A DNA stretch of 64,000 nucleotides from positions 52,695,655 through 52,759,654 of the forward strand of contig JAKGHH010000005.1 of assembly GCA_022828595.1 (NCBI GenBank), in the 5' to 3' direction. The DNA is from Nelumbo lutea (lineage: Eukaryota > Streptophyta > Magnoliopsida > Proteales > Nelumbonaceae). Under the pieces are notes generated by a model. It saw only the letters and a list, made by a program, of their open reading frames with translations. It ran no database searches and was not told the origin of the DNA. Made by a program: the position numbers and the translations under genes. This document shows positions 12,293 to 23,532 of this stretch, piece after piece. The stretch's first letter is position 1. The number at the start of each line of letters is the position of its first letter.

Positions 12293-13803
12293 TGATGAGG
12301 GCAGATTTGTCCCTCCAGTGAAATTGCGACACGCGGCACCTCGTGACAACTAGGCAAACACCCAGGCAACAACTTACCAAGTTAGTGACCCACCCGGGCA
12401 CTGGTCTGGCCGGCATGGCGCGACCTGGTCGACTTGGATCAGCCTAGTACATGATCCGACCTGGCCGACCTAGCTGCCCATAAGACGCCCACCGATAAGC
12501 TCGGCATGCATACCCCACGAGCTCGGTAGTTCACCAAGGAGCTCACCAAGGAGCTCGGTAGCTCATCAAAGAGCTCGCCAAGGAGCTAGGCAGCTTGGCA
12601 GAACTCGCCATAAGCGGCTCAACAGAGCTCCCCCGAGCAGCTCACCACTTGTATGGTAGCTCCATACAGGAGTAGTTTGGCGTATCGCAAGAAGATCTCT
12701 TGCCTGACAACCGTACCTGACACATTTGGAGACCTGTGCCCACGTCTCTCGCTGGGCAGCACTGTGCCTGCCAATCCTGAGAGCTGTCCCTTGATTGGCA
12801 GAGCCATAATCTGCAGTAGCCGCCTACACCCTCCACCTCAGCTCTGGTAGTAACGGATGCGGCAGAGAGAGAGGCGGTTACGCCTGACTTGATAGAGGCA
12901 GTTACGCCTGATTTGACAGGACACCAATATATAAGGACTCAGACCCCCAAAAGACAAAAGGGGAGAGAATGGAAAAAATGGAGGTAATCCCTGTTCTCTA
13001 GCTCTCTCGTTTCTCCAATATTATCTTCAAAGCTCTCTACAATTAGAGTGCTAAATTAAGCATCAGAGGGTCCCCGCCGGGAAAATACCCCCGGGTCCTC
13101 TAATTCAGTTCCCGTAGGTCCTTCGGCTCCCGCCGCCTACAAAGAGGAGGAAAATATGGAGTTCCCGCAGGTCCCTCAACTCCCGCTGCCTACAAAGAGG
13201 AGGAAAAGATGGAGTTTCTGCAGGTCCCTTAGTTCCCGCCGCCTACAAAGAGGAGGAAAAGATGGAGTTCCCGTAGGTCCCTCAGCTCCCGCCGCCTACA
13301 AAGAGGAGGAAAAGATGGAGTTCTTGCAGGTCCCTCAGCTTTCACTGCCTACAAAGGAAAGAAGACCACCTCATGCAGAGGGCAGTCGGGTTGCGTTGCA
13401 CTAGGGAGCTCCACCATTCTCTAAGTCACAGGCCGCCTAGTAGGGAGTTTGCCACCAGGGAGCTCACCACCAGGCAGTTCGCCACCAGGGAGCTCGCCAC
13501 CAGGGAGCTCGCCACCAGGCAGTTCGCCACTAGGCAGTTCGCTACCAGGCAGTTCGCCACCAAGCTGTTTGCCACCAGGCAGCTCGCCACTAGGGAGCTC
13601 GCCACCAGGAAGCTTGCCACTAGGCAGTTCGCCACCATGCAGTTCGCCACCAGGCGGTTCGCCCCCAAGCAGTTCACCAAGCAGTTCGCCACCAAGTAGC
13701 TCATCACTAAGGCACGTCACCACTGGGTCAAATAACGAGATACTTAGCCAAAAAAATTTTTACATAACAAAACATTGGTACGCGACCAGAAACGGTTACA
13801 TCA
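12293..13803 (+). repeat. 3' LTR of the LARD-like element
   Basis: Full-length LTR, TGATGAGGG...TTACATCA, 1,511 bp. It contains about six 54-bp units (13,085-13,355) and a 15-bp minisatellite (13,441-13,700, about 17 copies). A TATA-like motif lies near 12,929. It is followed directly by ATCACCATGC, which continues the sequence seen uninterrupted in beta. Confidence 0.8.
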
Positions 13804-14646
13804 ATCACCATGCAAAAATTAATTATCATAAGTTTTATTTATTTACCATAAAAAAATACTTAATAACTTATTTTATTGCCTTCAAAAAAAAAAAAAACCA
13901 CATGGATGGATGAACTGCACATTCAAGTCATCGTTCAATCTATGCCATGAGCATGGTGATTGAGAATTTATAGATTAATACTTATTAAAGATTAAACTAT
14001 TATTTAATATTACACTGTTTATTTACTAATTTATTATATTTTTGTAATTGTTGTATTTTTATTATATATCTATTATATTTTCATTATAAACATTTTTTCA
14101 ATGATCGTGTACGTGTGATATAAATTTTCAATAGTTTTTGGAGATTAAACTATTGTTATTTATTAGAGACTAAACTATAAATTTAGTTGAACTTAGGAGC
14201 GTTCAATGATTGGTTCAATTTAGTTGCAGACTATTTCGCCAATCAAATCAATCTAGTCAAGTTCGCAGTTTGTCACTTGAAATTGATTGACCATTAGTGA
14301 AAACCCACCAACTCTAGTTGTTTCGATTTTGGTCTATTTTCAGTTTAGTTTGTTTGTTTAAAAGATTTAAACTTGAAAATTAACTTTAAATTTCATAAAT
14401 TACAATGATATTAAAAAATAAATTACAAAAATTAAATCTATGATAAGAAATATTTTAGACTAGTAAATATGGGAATTTTCCTACTTTCTCGTTTTAAAAA
14501 TTTAAATTTAAAATATAAAATATCAATATATTTTTATTAAACCAAAGTCGATCTGAAATACTAGAAAACCGACCATGCCTCTCCTTGCTCCATTATCCAC
14601 ACCCTTCATTCTCTTTGATTTTCTCTCCTCTCCCCTTCCCACCACT

Positions 14647-15255
14647 CGGGGTGTTCATGGTTCAGTTAATCAAACTGTGGAGTTTTATTTAGGACTAAAC
14701 TGGTCCTATCTGTTTTTGAAAAATTGGTAATCGTAACCAAACCGAAACCAGTTGGTTAACCGGTTGACTGGTTTGGTTAATCGTTGGTTCGATTCATCGG
14801 TTTTTTGGTTTTTCATTTTTTATAATATATATTATAAAATATATATAATAAAAAATTTATAAATAAATATATTAAGCAAAATATATTATATTTTAATTAA
14901 TAAATAATATATCATATATTATAAATATATATATTTATATATAATGCATATTTATTAATTTATAATATATAAAAAGTGTAAAATATATATATATATATAT
15001 AATATACATAAATATATAAAATATATAGAATATATGTATACCGGTCAGTTCAGCTAACCGCTAGTTTTTTTATATTGGTTAATCAAAACCAAACCGGTGC
15101 CTTTGGTTTTTGAAAAATACTGAACCAAAATCGAACCGATTGGTTCGGTTAACTGAATTTTCGGTTTGGTTTGGTTTGGTTAACCGATTTTTTGGTTAAG
15201 TTTCGGTCGGTTTTTTTGGTTGGTTCGGTTTTTCAGTTTTTTTTTTCTCACCCTA
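14647..15255. mobile_element. hAT-like non-autonomous element
   Basis: Ends GGGGTGTTC and CTCACCCTA form a short inverted pair. A perfect 9-bp direct repeat CCCACCACT flanks it (14,638-14,646 and 15,256-15,264; the last 8 bp would fit a hAT target duplication). The interior is a series of AACCGGTT/GGTTCGGTT motifs around a TA-rich core, without protein. Confidence 0.7.
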
Positions 15256-16452
15256 CCCACCACTTCCATTAAGCCATGTCACCCAACTACCTAAAAATAT
15301 TCCTATAATCTCTCTCCTAAGGTATCTCATTTAAACCAATAGGAAAGTATCATGTTGCCCAACTCCTTAATCAATTCCTAAAATGCATCCCCCGAATTTG
15401 TATCTACTCTTCCTCATTTAAAATATTCATATTAATTAATAATTATTTAAATACGATTAATATTTAATCCCACCCAGATTCAATGAGTATTATATAGTGT
15501 TATTACCAAAAGTTAATAACTACAGTTAATAATTTACCAAAAATTAAATATTCTTATTAGTACGGTTAGTATGTTACCAAAAATTAATAAATATTGTTAT
15601 TAATTAGCTCATTAACAACATTTTATAGAAGTTGAAAACTCTTTAACTAATTTCTATAAGATTGAGAATTATATTTAACAATTATCAAAATGTATAAAAT
15701 TTTTGTTATTGTTATTATTATAATTAATAACCAAATACAAATGGGGGAACAATGTATTATAATGTTAGAAAATGAAATTATTAATTAATTTATATTAAAA
15801 AATAAAAGATAAATTAACGTTATTTTGTTAGTAAATTTTTAAATAAAAAATATATTTAATAATAATTTTAAAAAAATTTCAATAAATCCCCATAGTTACA
15901 CAAATGTAATAAAATTTTCATAAAACTACATTTTCATAAAATAACATTTTTGAAATTAAAAGATATTAAAGTATGTGAAAGTTTATTTAAAATGCATTAA
16001 ATAATTATTGAAAATTATTAGAATATTTTGGAAAATTTAGGAAAATTTATTACATTTGATAGATTTTGGAAAATCATTGAAATATTATGTGATTTGCATT
16101 GCAAATTATTGAGGATTATTAAAGAATAATGACCATGTGAAATGGAAAACTATAATTTGAACAAATAATTAAGATAAATTAGTATAATATTGGAAAAATG
16201 AAATTATTGGTTAGTTTATATTAAAAATTATAAGATAAATTAGTACAATTCTGTAAGTAAACCATTTAAAAAGAAAACAAATTATTTAATAAAAATTTAA
16301 ATAAATTTAAATAAAATTTCAAAATTACACAAGTACAATACATTTTCCAAAATTTTCATAAAATTACATTTTTGAATATTAAAGACAATTTAGTGTACTT
16401 TTAGAAATTTACCATGTTGTTCATACTCAATATATCCTTTTGATCATTTCTA

Positions 16453-16616
16453 TCAGGGTTGACAGGGACAATGTTTTCAAAACTGAATCAAACTAGATGG
16501 TTAGACCGGAAAAATTGGGAACCGGACACCGTTTCACCTCAAAATCTCTTTTTGTCCAAAGACTGTTTATTTGGTTAGCAAACTGCAGACCTGGGTAGTT
16601 GAATTGTCAACCCTGA
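16453..16616. mobile_element. 164-bp MITE with perfect 12-bp inverted ends
   Basis: TCAGGGTTGACA at 16,453-16,464 is exactly inverted at 16,605-16,616. No matching target duplication was found, so the superfamily is open. Confidence 0.55.
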
Positions 16617-17650
16617 CAACAACTTTTGGCCTTTTTTTGTTTTTCTTGTTTTTTTGTTAGAGCGTGTCATCCATTCGGAGTGAACAGTTAGACCGTTCGA
16701 CCCCAAAACAATTCCATATCAGGTCCAATTTTAAAAACCTTGGACGGGGAGTGTGTGCCTTGCCTTGAACTTGGCTTGGTGTAGGGCATGGCCTGGCCCA
16801 AGGCTTAGTCCATGGACCAACTTGACCGGCGGTACGCCCCGTGAGCCATGCCAAACTGACTCCCAAATTATCCTAAAGGAGGAGGCACAGCCCGGGATGC
16901 GTTGTGGGCTAGCATGGCATGACTCGCACTTTGTGCAGGCCACATGCGGGTCATGTCGTGCCGACCCAACACGACCCAATTTACTCCTCTACTTGAACCT
17001 GCCCAACATTGGGGACAGGATAGTGAAATTTGAGGATTCTCCGTCCTTGATAAGGAGTGGGGTGTCTTGCCCCTAAACTTGCCCGACATTGATGAGTGGA
17101 ATTAATAAAAATATTAGCTTTTATAATTATTTTTATATATTTAAAATTAATCAAAATTTCAATTAAAAATAATAAAAAGAATAAAAATTATTGAAATTAC
17201 TACAAATTATTAATAAAATTAAATTTATTAAAAAATAATATTCATATTCAATTAACAATAATTATTTTTTATATATCAACATTAAATGAAAACTAAATTT
17301 ATTAAATCTTTCCAAATTTCCCGTATATCACGCGTGTCTCTTGTATTTATAAGAATACTCAGGCGAGTTTAAGTCTTTTACCCATCAATAATTGGTCACT
17401 TCCACATCAGTTTAGAGCTGAAAGGAACCTCGTGTGTCAAATAGGGCTACAATAGGTCAAATTTGATTCAAATCAATTATTCCAAGCTTCAAGGCTTGTT
17501 CAACCTTGCGGGCTCGGTCTCTTGGGTCTCAACGAAGAAAAACTGTGCCCCTTTTTAATACATGAAAGCTTTCTTTATCTTCCACTAGAAATGAAAAAAA
17601 AAAACAGAGTGGGCTTATTAGGTCATGCCAGACTTGAGGCTGGACCATGG

Positions 17651-18748
17651 GAGATCGCATTCTATGCACCCGTGGGTGCACTGGACGAGGGAATCCGTGA
17701 ATGGATGATCAAAATGTGTTAACCACGAATTAATGGAAGTTTTCTCCGTTAGCTGGTTGAACCGGCTATTATTGACACTTCTCCACCGAATGTACTTGGC
17801 AACGACGAGCGGAAGTTGTTTGGAAACCGAGAGGTCGACCACCTAGGTCTAAGAACAAACCCAAGCCACCAATCGTTATTACCAGAGACAACGACTGCAC
17901 CATGTTTGGAGGGATTTTTGTAGGAGGTCACCGTTTCACAGTCTTCCTCTGTGAAGTCGTCTCTGTTTACTATCTCTCTTGCAGGAGGTCACAGGTAGGA
18001 GGGACTGTTGCAGGGTCACTCGTCGTTGGGAGCACCGTAGTTCTAGTTACAACATCTTTTATTAACCCTACTTTCCATTATCTTCCTGGTGAAGATGAAG
18101 AAAGCGAGGACGTTAAAGCTGGTAAAATGATGGTGGAAGCGATTCTTGCACGAGTAGAATGTCCATGTCGGTTTACAGTGTTGCAGTTCTGAGCCCTTTG
18201 AATTGCCAGATCCCTCCTGAAGTCTTGCCGTGGCCTCCCGTCTCACGTCCTCCATACTGAGAACTGTGAATACCAGAAAGAAAAACAACAGAAAAAGAGA
18301 GGAATGGAAGGTGATTGCAACCCTGTTCGTCCTTTAGATCAGACTTACCACTGGAGAAGACGAAGAAGAAGAGTCGAAGAAGAAGAATAATGGAGAGTCA
18401 TTTTAGAAGAGAAGAAGGATACATCGCCACCGCCGGAGCTCTGTCGCCATCGATTCGCCGCCAGAGCTCTATTGCTGCCGGTGGACAAGGGTTACTCTGT
18501 TATATGGGTAGGGTTCGGTGGAGAGAAATGGAAGAAAGAACTGAAAGGAGAAGAATCAAAAGAAAAAGGGGATTTTTTATGGGTACTTGACTGGTTCGTG
18601 TTCTCGCGAACCAATTCATTTTTGCATGAACCGGACCAGACCATGTTAATGCTCAAACGCACATTAACGTTGGCCTGGTCGACGTGTCGATCACCCATGC
18701 ACGGGTTTACTCGTCCGGTGCACCCAGGGGTGCACAGAATGCGAGCTC
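17651..18748. mobile_element. Mutator-like (MULE) non-autonomous element
   Basis: Inverted ends of about 60 bp (17,651-17,710 and 18,689-18,748) begin GAGATCGCATTCTATGCACC and, inverted, GAGCTCGCATTCTGTGCACC. Flanks GGACCATGG (17,642-17,650) and GGACTATGG (18,749-18,757) are a 9-bp target duplication with one change, the Mutator hallmark. Beta has the empty site near 41,090 with a single GGACCATTG. The 1,098-bp interior has short ORFs on both strands (17,902-18,192 plus; 18,043-18,288 minus) and GC-rich patches that could be captured gene pieces, but I recognise no family. Confidence 0.85.
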
Positions 18749-18990
18749 GGACTATGGATACTTCTGTGCTAACTGCTAAGACAGTGAGGATCTGACTCAT
18801 GAATTTTGTCACGTGTTAGGTTTGACAAATAATACTTAAAATATTGATCTAAATAAAGAGGAATTTATGATGAATATGTTATTAGTGATTTAGATGAATA
18901 CCATTTGGTTGGAAGAGCTTTAACCAATCAAAGCATTTCATGAATTTGGTGATGATTCGTCACCTCTTTTATGATACTAGTTGATTATAA

Positions 18991-19286
18991 GGATTGTTTG
19001 ATTCATAGTCGAAATCAAAATTAAAATATTCCAGAGTCAGAATCATAATAAGAATGGTTTACTCCTATGTTTGATTCAAATAGGAATGAGGATAAGAATT
19101 GAAATTAATAGGAATGAGATTTTATTCTCAAAGGAAAATAGGGATTGACCATTTTTTCAAATAGAGAAAATGCTATTTCAGAAGAGATGGAAATGAGATT
19201 TTGATTCCATCAACCAAAACTTAAAATCAGAATAGCCCACTCTGATTCCGATTCCAAACTCCTATTTCTGCAAATCAAACGGGATC
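18991..19286. mobile_element. Tourist-like MITE, alpha copy
   Basis: Bounded by TAA on both sides (18,988-18,990 and 19,287-19,289), the PIF/Harbinger target duplication, with inverted ends GGATTGTTTGATTC and GATCCCGTTTGATT. The beta copy at 41,332-41,627 has the same length (296 bp), so it was present before duplication. Confidence 0.7.
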
Positions 19287-19606
19287 TAAGTTTTTCGATA
19301 TCATGTATTTTCAATGTTATAGTTGAACCCATAAAAAAACAATGAATACTAAATATGCAGAGCAATAAAAATCAACTCTTCATTCATAGACTCACCATGG
19401 AAACCTTTCTTTTGCTTTTATTCAAGTGAATTAAAACTTATGAAACAAAAAAAAAAGTGAATTACAACTTAATATTATTCACCATTGAAGTGTTACATAC
19501 GCGCGCACATAATACCCTTATTACTTAGACATAATGGACCTTTATTCATTACACACAACACGCAGGAGAAAGAGGGGGATGGGGGTGGAGGGGTCCTACT
19601 TTCAAT

Positions 19607-20236
19607 CTACGTGCTATGGCCAACTCCACCACCGTATCCGGATCCAGAACCTGAACCATAGCCAGAACCAGAGCCACTGCCTGAACCGCCACCACCGCCT
19701 CCACCACCACCACCTCCACCTCCACCACCACCACCTCCACCACCACTGGCATAGCCTCCACCATTGGCACCTCCTGCTCCATATCCTGAGCCACTACCAG
19801 AACCGTATCCGGAGCCACTCCCATGTCCATTGCCTGATCCACCTCCACCTCCTCCACCACTTGCATAAGAACCTCCACCTACGGCTCCTCCAGCACCATA
19901 CCCTGAACCACTACCACCCCCGGAACCATAACCGCTGCCATTTCCAGACCCTCCACCACCTCCACCTCCGCCTCCACCTCCACCTCCGCCACCTCCACCA
20001 CTTGCATATCCTTTCCCTTTTGCCCCACTATAACCAATGCCTTCTCCGGAACCATATCCCTCCCCGTAACCCGAGCCATATCCAGACCCAGTTCCTTTAC
20101 CTCTACCACCACCACCTCCCTCACCACTACCTCCCCCTCCTCCTCCACCAACGGCAAGCAGGGACCTAGCAGCCGAGGAGAGCCCAACGCAAAGTAAAAC
20201 AAAAAATGCAACAGAAACCAACTTCGAGTTCACCAT
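19607..20236 (-). CDS. Secreted glycine-rich (cell-wall type) protein, alpha copy
   Basis: 209 codons, single exon. I chose the ATG at 20,236 (MVNSKLVSVAFFVLL), which opens a clear signal peptide with hydrophobic core and a likely cut around GLSSA/ARSLL; the four-residue in-frame upstream extension has no ATG. The mature part is almost only Gly, Ser and Tyr: GSGYGSG blocks, long Gly runs, GGGSYASGG spacers, ending GYGGGVGHST. This fits secreted structural glycine-rich proteins of the plant cell wall, with tyrosines available for cross-linking (inference from family). A TATA box lies 76 bp upstream. It is a paralogue of 41,948-42,559 by segmental duplication, and both frames stay intact, which argues for function. 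The mirror-image His/Pro-rich ORFs on the plus strand are artefacts. Confidence 0.85.
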   Translation of the reverse strand: MVNSKLVSVAFFVLLCVGLSSAARSLLAVGGGGGGGSGEGGGGGRGKGTGSGYGSGYGEGYGSGEGIGYSGAKGKGYASGGGGGGGGGGGGGGGGGSGNGSGYGSGGGSGSGYGAGGAVGGGSYASGGGGGGGSGNGHGSGSGYGSGSGSGYGAGGANGGGYASGGGGGGGGGGGGGGGGGGGGSGSGSGSGYGSGSGSGYGGGVGHST

Positions 20237-20311
20237 TTTCTCACTCAATCAATGAATTAATGTTTGATCGATTTGAGATTGCAGTATGGTAAGTCCAGTG
20301 CAAACACAACC

Positions 20312-20319
20312 TATTTATA
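20312..20319 (-). promoter_or_regulatory. TATA box of glycine-rich gene, alpha
   Basis: TATAAATA on the minus strand within GCTATAAATAGG, about 76 bp from the ATG. The same motif sits at the matching place in beta. Confidence 0.7.
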
Positions 20320-21239
20320 GCGATCCTTAGTAAATTTAACGTGGACTACTGCACATAGACCGAGTAAATCATTGTTTATGCTTGGAGGTGAATCTCCCAT
20401 TCTCCATGCATTTTGACCTAACTTATACATTCAGCAGTGCAAAAATTTTCGCTCTTTTTGACCTATGCAGCCAAACAAGTCGCCACTTGGTACTCGTTAA
20501 GAAGGGAAGTCATCAAATCATAGTGCCTAGTAGAATGTGGATGGGACTCGCCTGACATTAAATTATTATTGTTGATTTTTGACCTAGCTAACTTCTTTTT
20601 CCTTCTGCTTTTTGGCTAATGTGTGTTGAGTTGATTCTCAGCTCGGGTCTAAATCGGGCCTGACTCATTGACACATCAAGTCCATCACCCCATCAGCTCC
20701 TTTTTGACTTTCTTGGCCAAAAGTCCATCACTCCTTTTCATATATAATCCCTACTTTTAAATTTAGGATTGTTTACTAAAAGACCACTTATAGTTCCATT
20801 AATTTATCAAAATCTACTTGTGTTTTACTAAATCACCCCTTACGGGTGGAAAGTGACAGTTTTGATCTTAGCATCCATTTGAATAAATTTACTCAAAAGA
20901 AAATAAAAATGAAAATGCTAATTTTGCCCTAAGACACATGCAATTATTCCATTTTGTTTTTAGGATAATCGATCATGGCCCAACCTTTGAATATTTCCCG
21001 TTCAATTTAAATGATCATGTTATTATTTTCAAATAGAAAAATAAACAATTCTTAGTGAAAAACTGGTTAAGTAAATAGGTTGCAAACTTTAGGATTGTTT
21101 TAGTATAATGAAAAATAGACGGTTGGTTTAAGTAATTCCATAAAACTATAGAAACATTCTAGTAGAAGTATTTTTGTTTCAATTTCTAGACAAGCCAATT
21201 TGAATGTATATTATTTGGCCTTTTTAATTGAGTAAAGCC
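20320..21239. other. Upstream region of the alpha glycine-rich gene
   Basis: Shares the first 400 bp with beta (to about 20,722), which probably includes the working promoter. The rest is unique AT-rich DNA with no gene seen. Confidence 0.5.
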
Positions 21240-21926
21240 TGATGAGGGCAGATTTGGCCCTCCAATGACATTGTGACACATGGTATCTCGAAATAGTTGG
21301 ACGACACTTAGGCGATGATTTGGAGTTTCAGATCGTAGTTTGTCGTCGCCCCGACTTGGTGACCCGCCTTTACCGCCAACCTAGCGTCTTTGACCACAAC
21401 TTAGGCCGTCTAGGAACACCTCGTCTAGGGCTGACTTGTAGCACCTCGTCACTGGCCGATGTGACCTCGACACGAGGAGCGACCTCCCTCGAGGGCTTGT
21501 CGACCTGACTGAAAATTCGGTATGCATATCCTAGGACTCCCAAGTTTCTCGGAAGTTGGCCTACGTACCGAGTGTTCCAGAGGATGGCCAACGTGCATGA
21601 CGGTTAACTCTGGGGATCTTGGATCGATTAGGGGACCTCTCGGAAATCTCGGATGCGGTGCGTGAAGCCCACGCCAAACAAAGCCTATATAAAGGCACCA
21701 ACCCCAATGACATGAAAAGGTACGTGCAATTTAGTGCATTCTAACTCTCCTTATTCTCAAACTCTCAGTTCACATATACTATTATTGACTTAAGCATTGG
21801 AGCGACTTCGCTGGGTTAGCCACCCCGAGTCTCTGATACATCCCTTTCTTTGTAGTTCGAGCGACCTACTTGGCAACAGGTGTCCAAACTGCCTTACAGC
21901 TAGGAGTATTCAGATCGCGCACCATC
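21240..21926 (+). mobile_element. Solo LTR of the LARD-like family
   Basis: Starts TGATGAGGGCAGATTTGGCC as in the 12,293 LTR and ends ACCATCA. It contains CCTATATAAAGG near 21,685 as LTR TATA box. No internal region follows. The 5-bp flanks (AAGCC, GAGTC) do not match, so the target duplication is lost or my right end is a few bases off. Confidence 0.65.
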
Positions 21927-22214
21927 AGAGTCCAATAGAAATTGGACAGTTTGGTTTGAGAATTTTTTAGATTGAAATTTACTGGATGTCTAAAGTCTTC
22001 TCTGAACTGAATCAAACCAAACAGTGATCACCCCTCAGGTCAAATACCACTTGGACAGCACTAACAAGATTGTGCATGCCATAGCAATAAAGATGCTATA
22101 TCCTCATATAGTTCTCATATGTTGTTAGTGATGCCTAATTTTCTTTCTTTTATTTGTGTAAGGCACCTTCTAGTGGGCAGGTAACCAACATGGAAGCTAA
22201 AATGCAAGATTTAA

Positions 22215-22325
22215 GGCTGAGTTTGGAAGGAGTAAAAATGCAAATATATAAAATATAAAACTTTATATTTTGTATTATTTTGTATGTATTTACGGTGTGC
22301 ATTTGTACTCTTTACAAACTGAGCC
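22215..22325. mobile_element. Tourist-like MITE, 111 bp
   Basis: GGCTGAGTTTGGAAGGAGTA at the left and an inverted ACAAACTGAGCC at the right, flanked by TAA (22,212-22,214 and 22,326-22,328). Relatives lie at 62,351 and 63,858-63,976. Confidence 0.75.
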
Positions 22326-22349
22326 TAAGAGACAGACTTTACCTGGCAT

Positions 22350-22840
22350 GCTCCATGGTTATAGCCAACCTCCTCATCTATTTGAATAATTTTACTTTCA
22401 CAAACATGGTTCAGGGTTCCTCTACGTAGCCGTGGATTCTTTGGTATGATTTTATAGCCATCATGAATTTGTTAATGCAGGTGAACTTTATTATTATCCA
22501 CCGCTAACGAGAAGCAAATTCAGTGGTCGATTCTCTTGCTAATGAGGGGTGTGACACAGATCGTGATATTGCGTATTTCTCTCGCTACAGTTTATCCCTG
22601 AGACTCTAACAGCACTCCGAATTGATTGTCTGGGCCTTCCCTATCTTTGGAGTATTTAGTTTTGTGTTCTATGGATGGATTTATGAGCGAATACCTGTAT
22701 GATTTTTTAAAGGGGTAAGGCTTTTATGTCTCCCACCCCTCATAGGATTTTTTTGTATATATTAATAAAATTTAGCAGTGGCCACCCCTCCACTGGGATG
22801 TTTGTGGTTAATAGAAAGGCATCTTTTTACTGAGTTAAGT
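22350..22840 (+). pseudogene. LINE (L1-type) 3' end fragment
   Basis: A short frame around 22,490-22,610 reads REANSVVDSLANEGCDTD, like the C-terminal RNase H piece found in plant LINE-encoded proteins. It is followed by a typical tail with TTTTTGTATATATTAATAAAATTT near 22,750. In-frame stops are present. It is absent from the beta block, so it is a private insertion or was deleted there. Confidence 0.5.
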
Positions 22841-22893
22841 GTTGAATGCAATTGCTTATGGATTTATTTCAAAAGAATCAAACAAAGACGTTT

Positions 22894-23501
22894 AAGACTT
22901 TAAGTCCTTAACACATTTATGAATAGGGTGGCAAATGGGTGGGTGGGTGGGTTGGGTTGAGTGTGGGTTAAGTACCAACCCACCCATATTGATGTGCTAA
23001 CACATTAGCCACCCATTAGGGGTGAGTAAATGGGTAGGTCTGACCTGGGACCGAATGAAATTAACTTTGAATCAGCCTTAAATTAATCCTATCTAATCTG
23101 TTATAGGGTAGGGTTTGGTTCTAAATTCCTGGAACCAACCCCTACTTAGGCCGATTCTAGGGTCTGGGAGTTTACCCAACCCAAACCAACCTGATGAACT
23201 GGCCTTGGTGGAAACTCTCTTAGAATTGAGCTCGCCTTGAAATAAACCCTAAAATACTTTTGGCGATGTGAAGATTTGAAACCAAACACATAGTGACAAT
23301 GGCCATGATCTCACTTGACCATTGAGCTACTTTTAAGTGATTTGATCATTTGTTTTTATGTTAATATTTGAATACATATAATAAGTAATCTAGAAGGTCA
23401 TATTTACAAAATTTAAATTTAAATTATAAGTTTTGAACCATATAATGATAGTTTACATATTAACTTACTCAACTTAATCAATAATGATAATATAAGTTTT
23501 A

Positions 23502-23532
<31 letters not shown>

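Larger units (their letters stand above)
9943..13803 (+). mobile_element. Non-coding LTR retrotransposon (LARD-like) inserted in alpha
   Basis: Two LTRs (9,943-11,389 and 12,293-13,803) flank an internal region of about 900 bp (11,390-12,292) that has a primer-binding site and a polypurine tract but no gag or pol. Beta has the uninterrupted sequence at about 35,305-35,320, which shows this is an insertion. The 5' LTR lacks the first 18 bp present in the 3' LTR, and the expected left target duplication is gone, so a small deletion removed the left junction. The internal region holds about three degenerate repeats of an 85-bp unit (about 11,845-12,120). The same family forms the array at 51,032-59,414 and the solo LTRs at 21,240 and 62,910. 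Mobility would need proteins supplied by another element. Confidence 0.8.
4925..13967. repeat. Segmental duplication copy alpha, left block
   Basis: From about 4,925 (GGGCACCCAAAAATAAAC) the sequence aligns base for base, with scattered substitutions and short indels, to 30,087-35,541. The match runs to about 9,942, is interrupted by the LTR element at 9,943-13,803, and resumes at 13,804-13,967. No intact gene is seen. Open frames such as 8,589-8,792 and 9,473-9,934 are shifted or truncated in the other copy, so they are probably non-coding. Alpha has a 29-bp tandem doubling (about 6,923-6,980) that beta has only once (near 32,262). Confidence 0.85.
13968..17526. other. AT-rich region between alpha blocks, no gene seen
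   Basis: Very AT-rich, with TA-rich runs around 14,820-15,030, no ORF with family signature, and two clear small transposons (14,647-15,255 and 16,453-16,616). No counterpart was seen between the beta blocks (35,542-40,976), so this stretch was inserted or lost after or during the duplication. Confidence 0.5.
17527..22893. repeat. Segmental duplication copy alpha, right block
   Basis: Starts at the AACGAAGAAAAACTGTG sequence (beta 40,977), passes through the glycine-rich gene, its promoter and the CATCACCCCATCAGCTCC sequence (about 20,690; beta about 43,000), resumes at about 21,935 (beta 49,853) and ends near 22,893 (beta 51,031). Insertions private to alpha are the MULE at 17,651-18,748, the solo LTR at 21,240-21,926, and a MITE plus LINE piece between 22,160 and 22,850. 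Confidence 0.8.

Noticed and set aside
11041..13700. Regularly spaced repeats resembling a CRISPR array
   Set aside because: Repeats are directly adjacent 15-bp units without spacers, in a plant LTR.
19534..20169. Long His/Leu-rich ORF opposite the glycine-rich gene (also 41,944-42,492 and 36,119-36,598)
   Set aside because: It is the complement of Gly/Ser codon repeats; absence of stops follows from codon bias of the real minus-strand gene.
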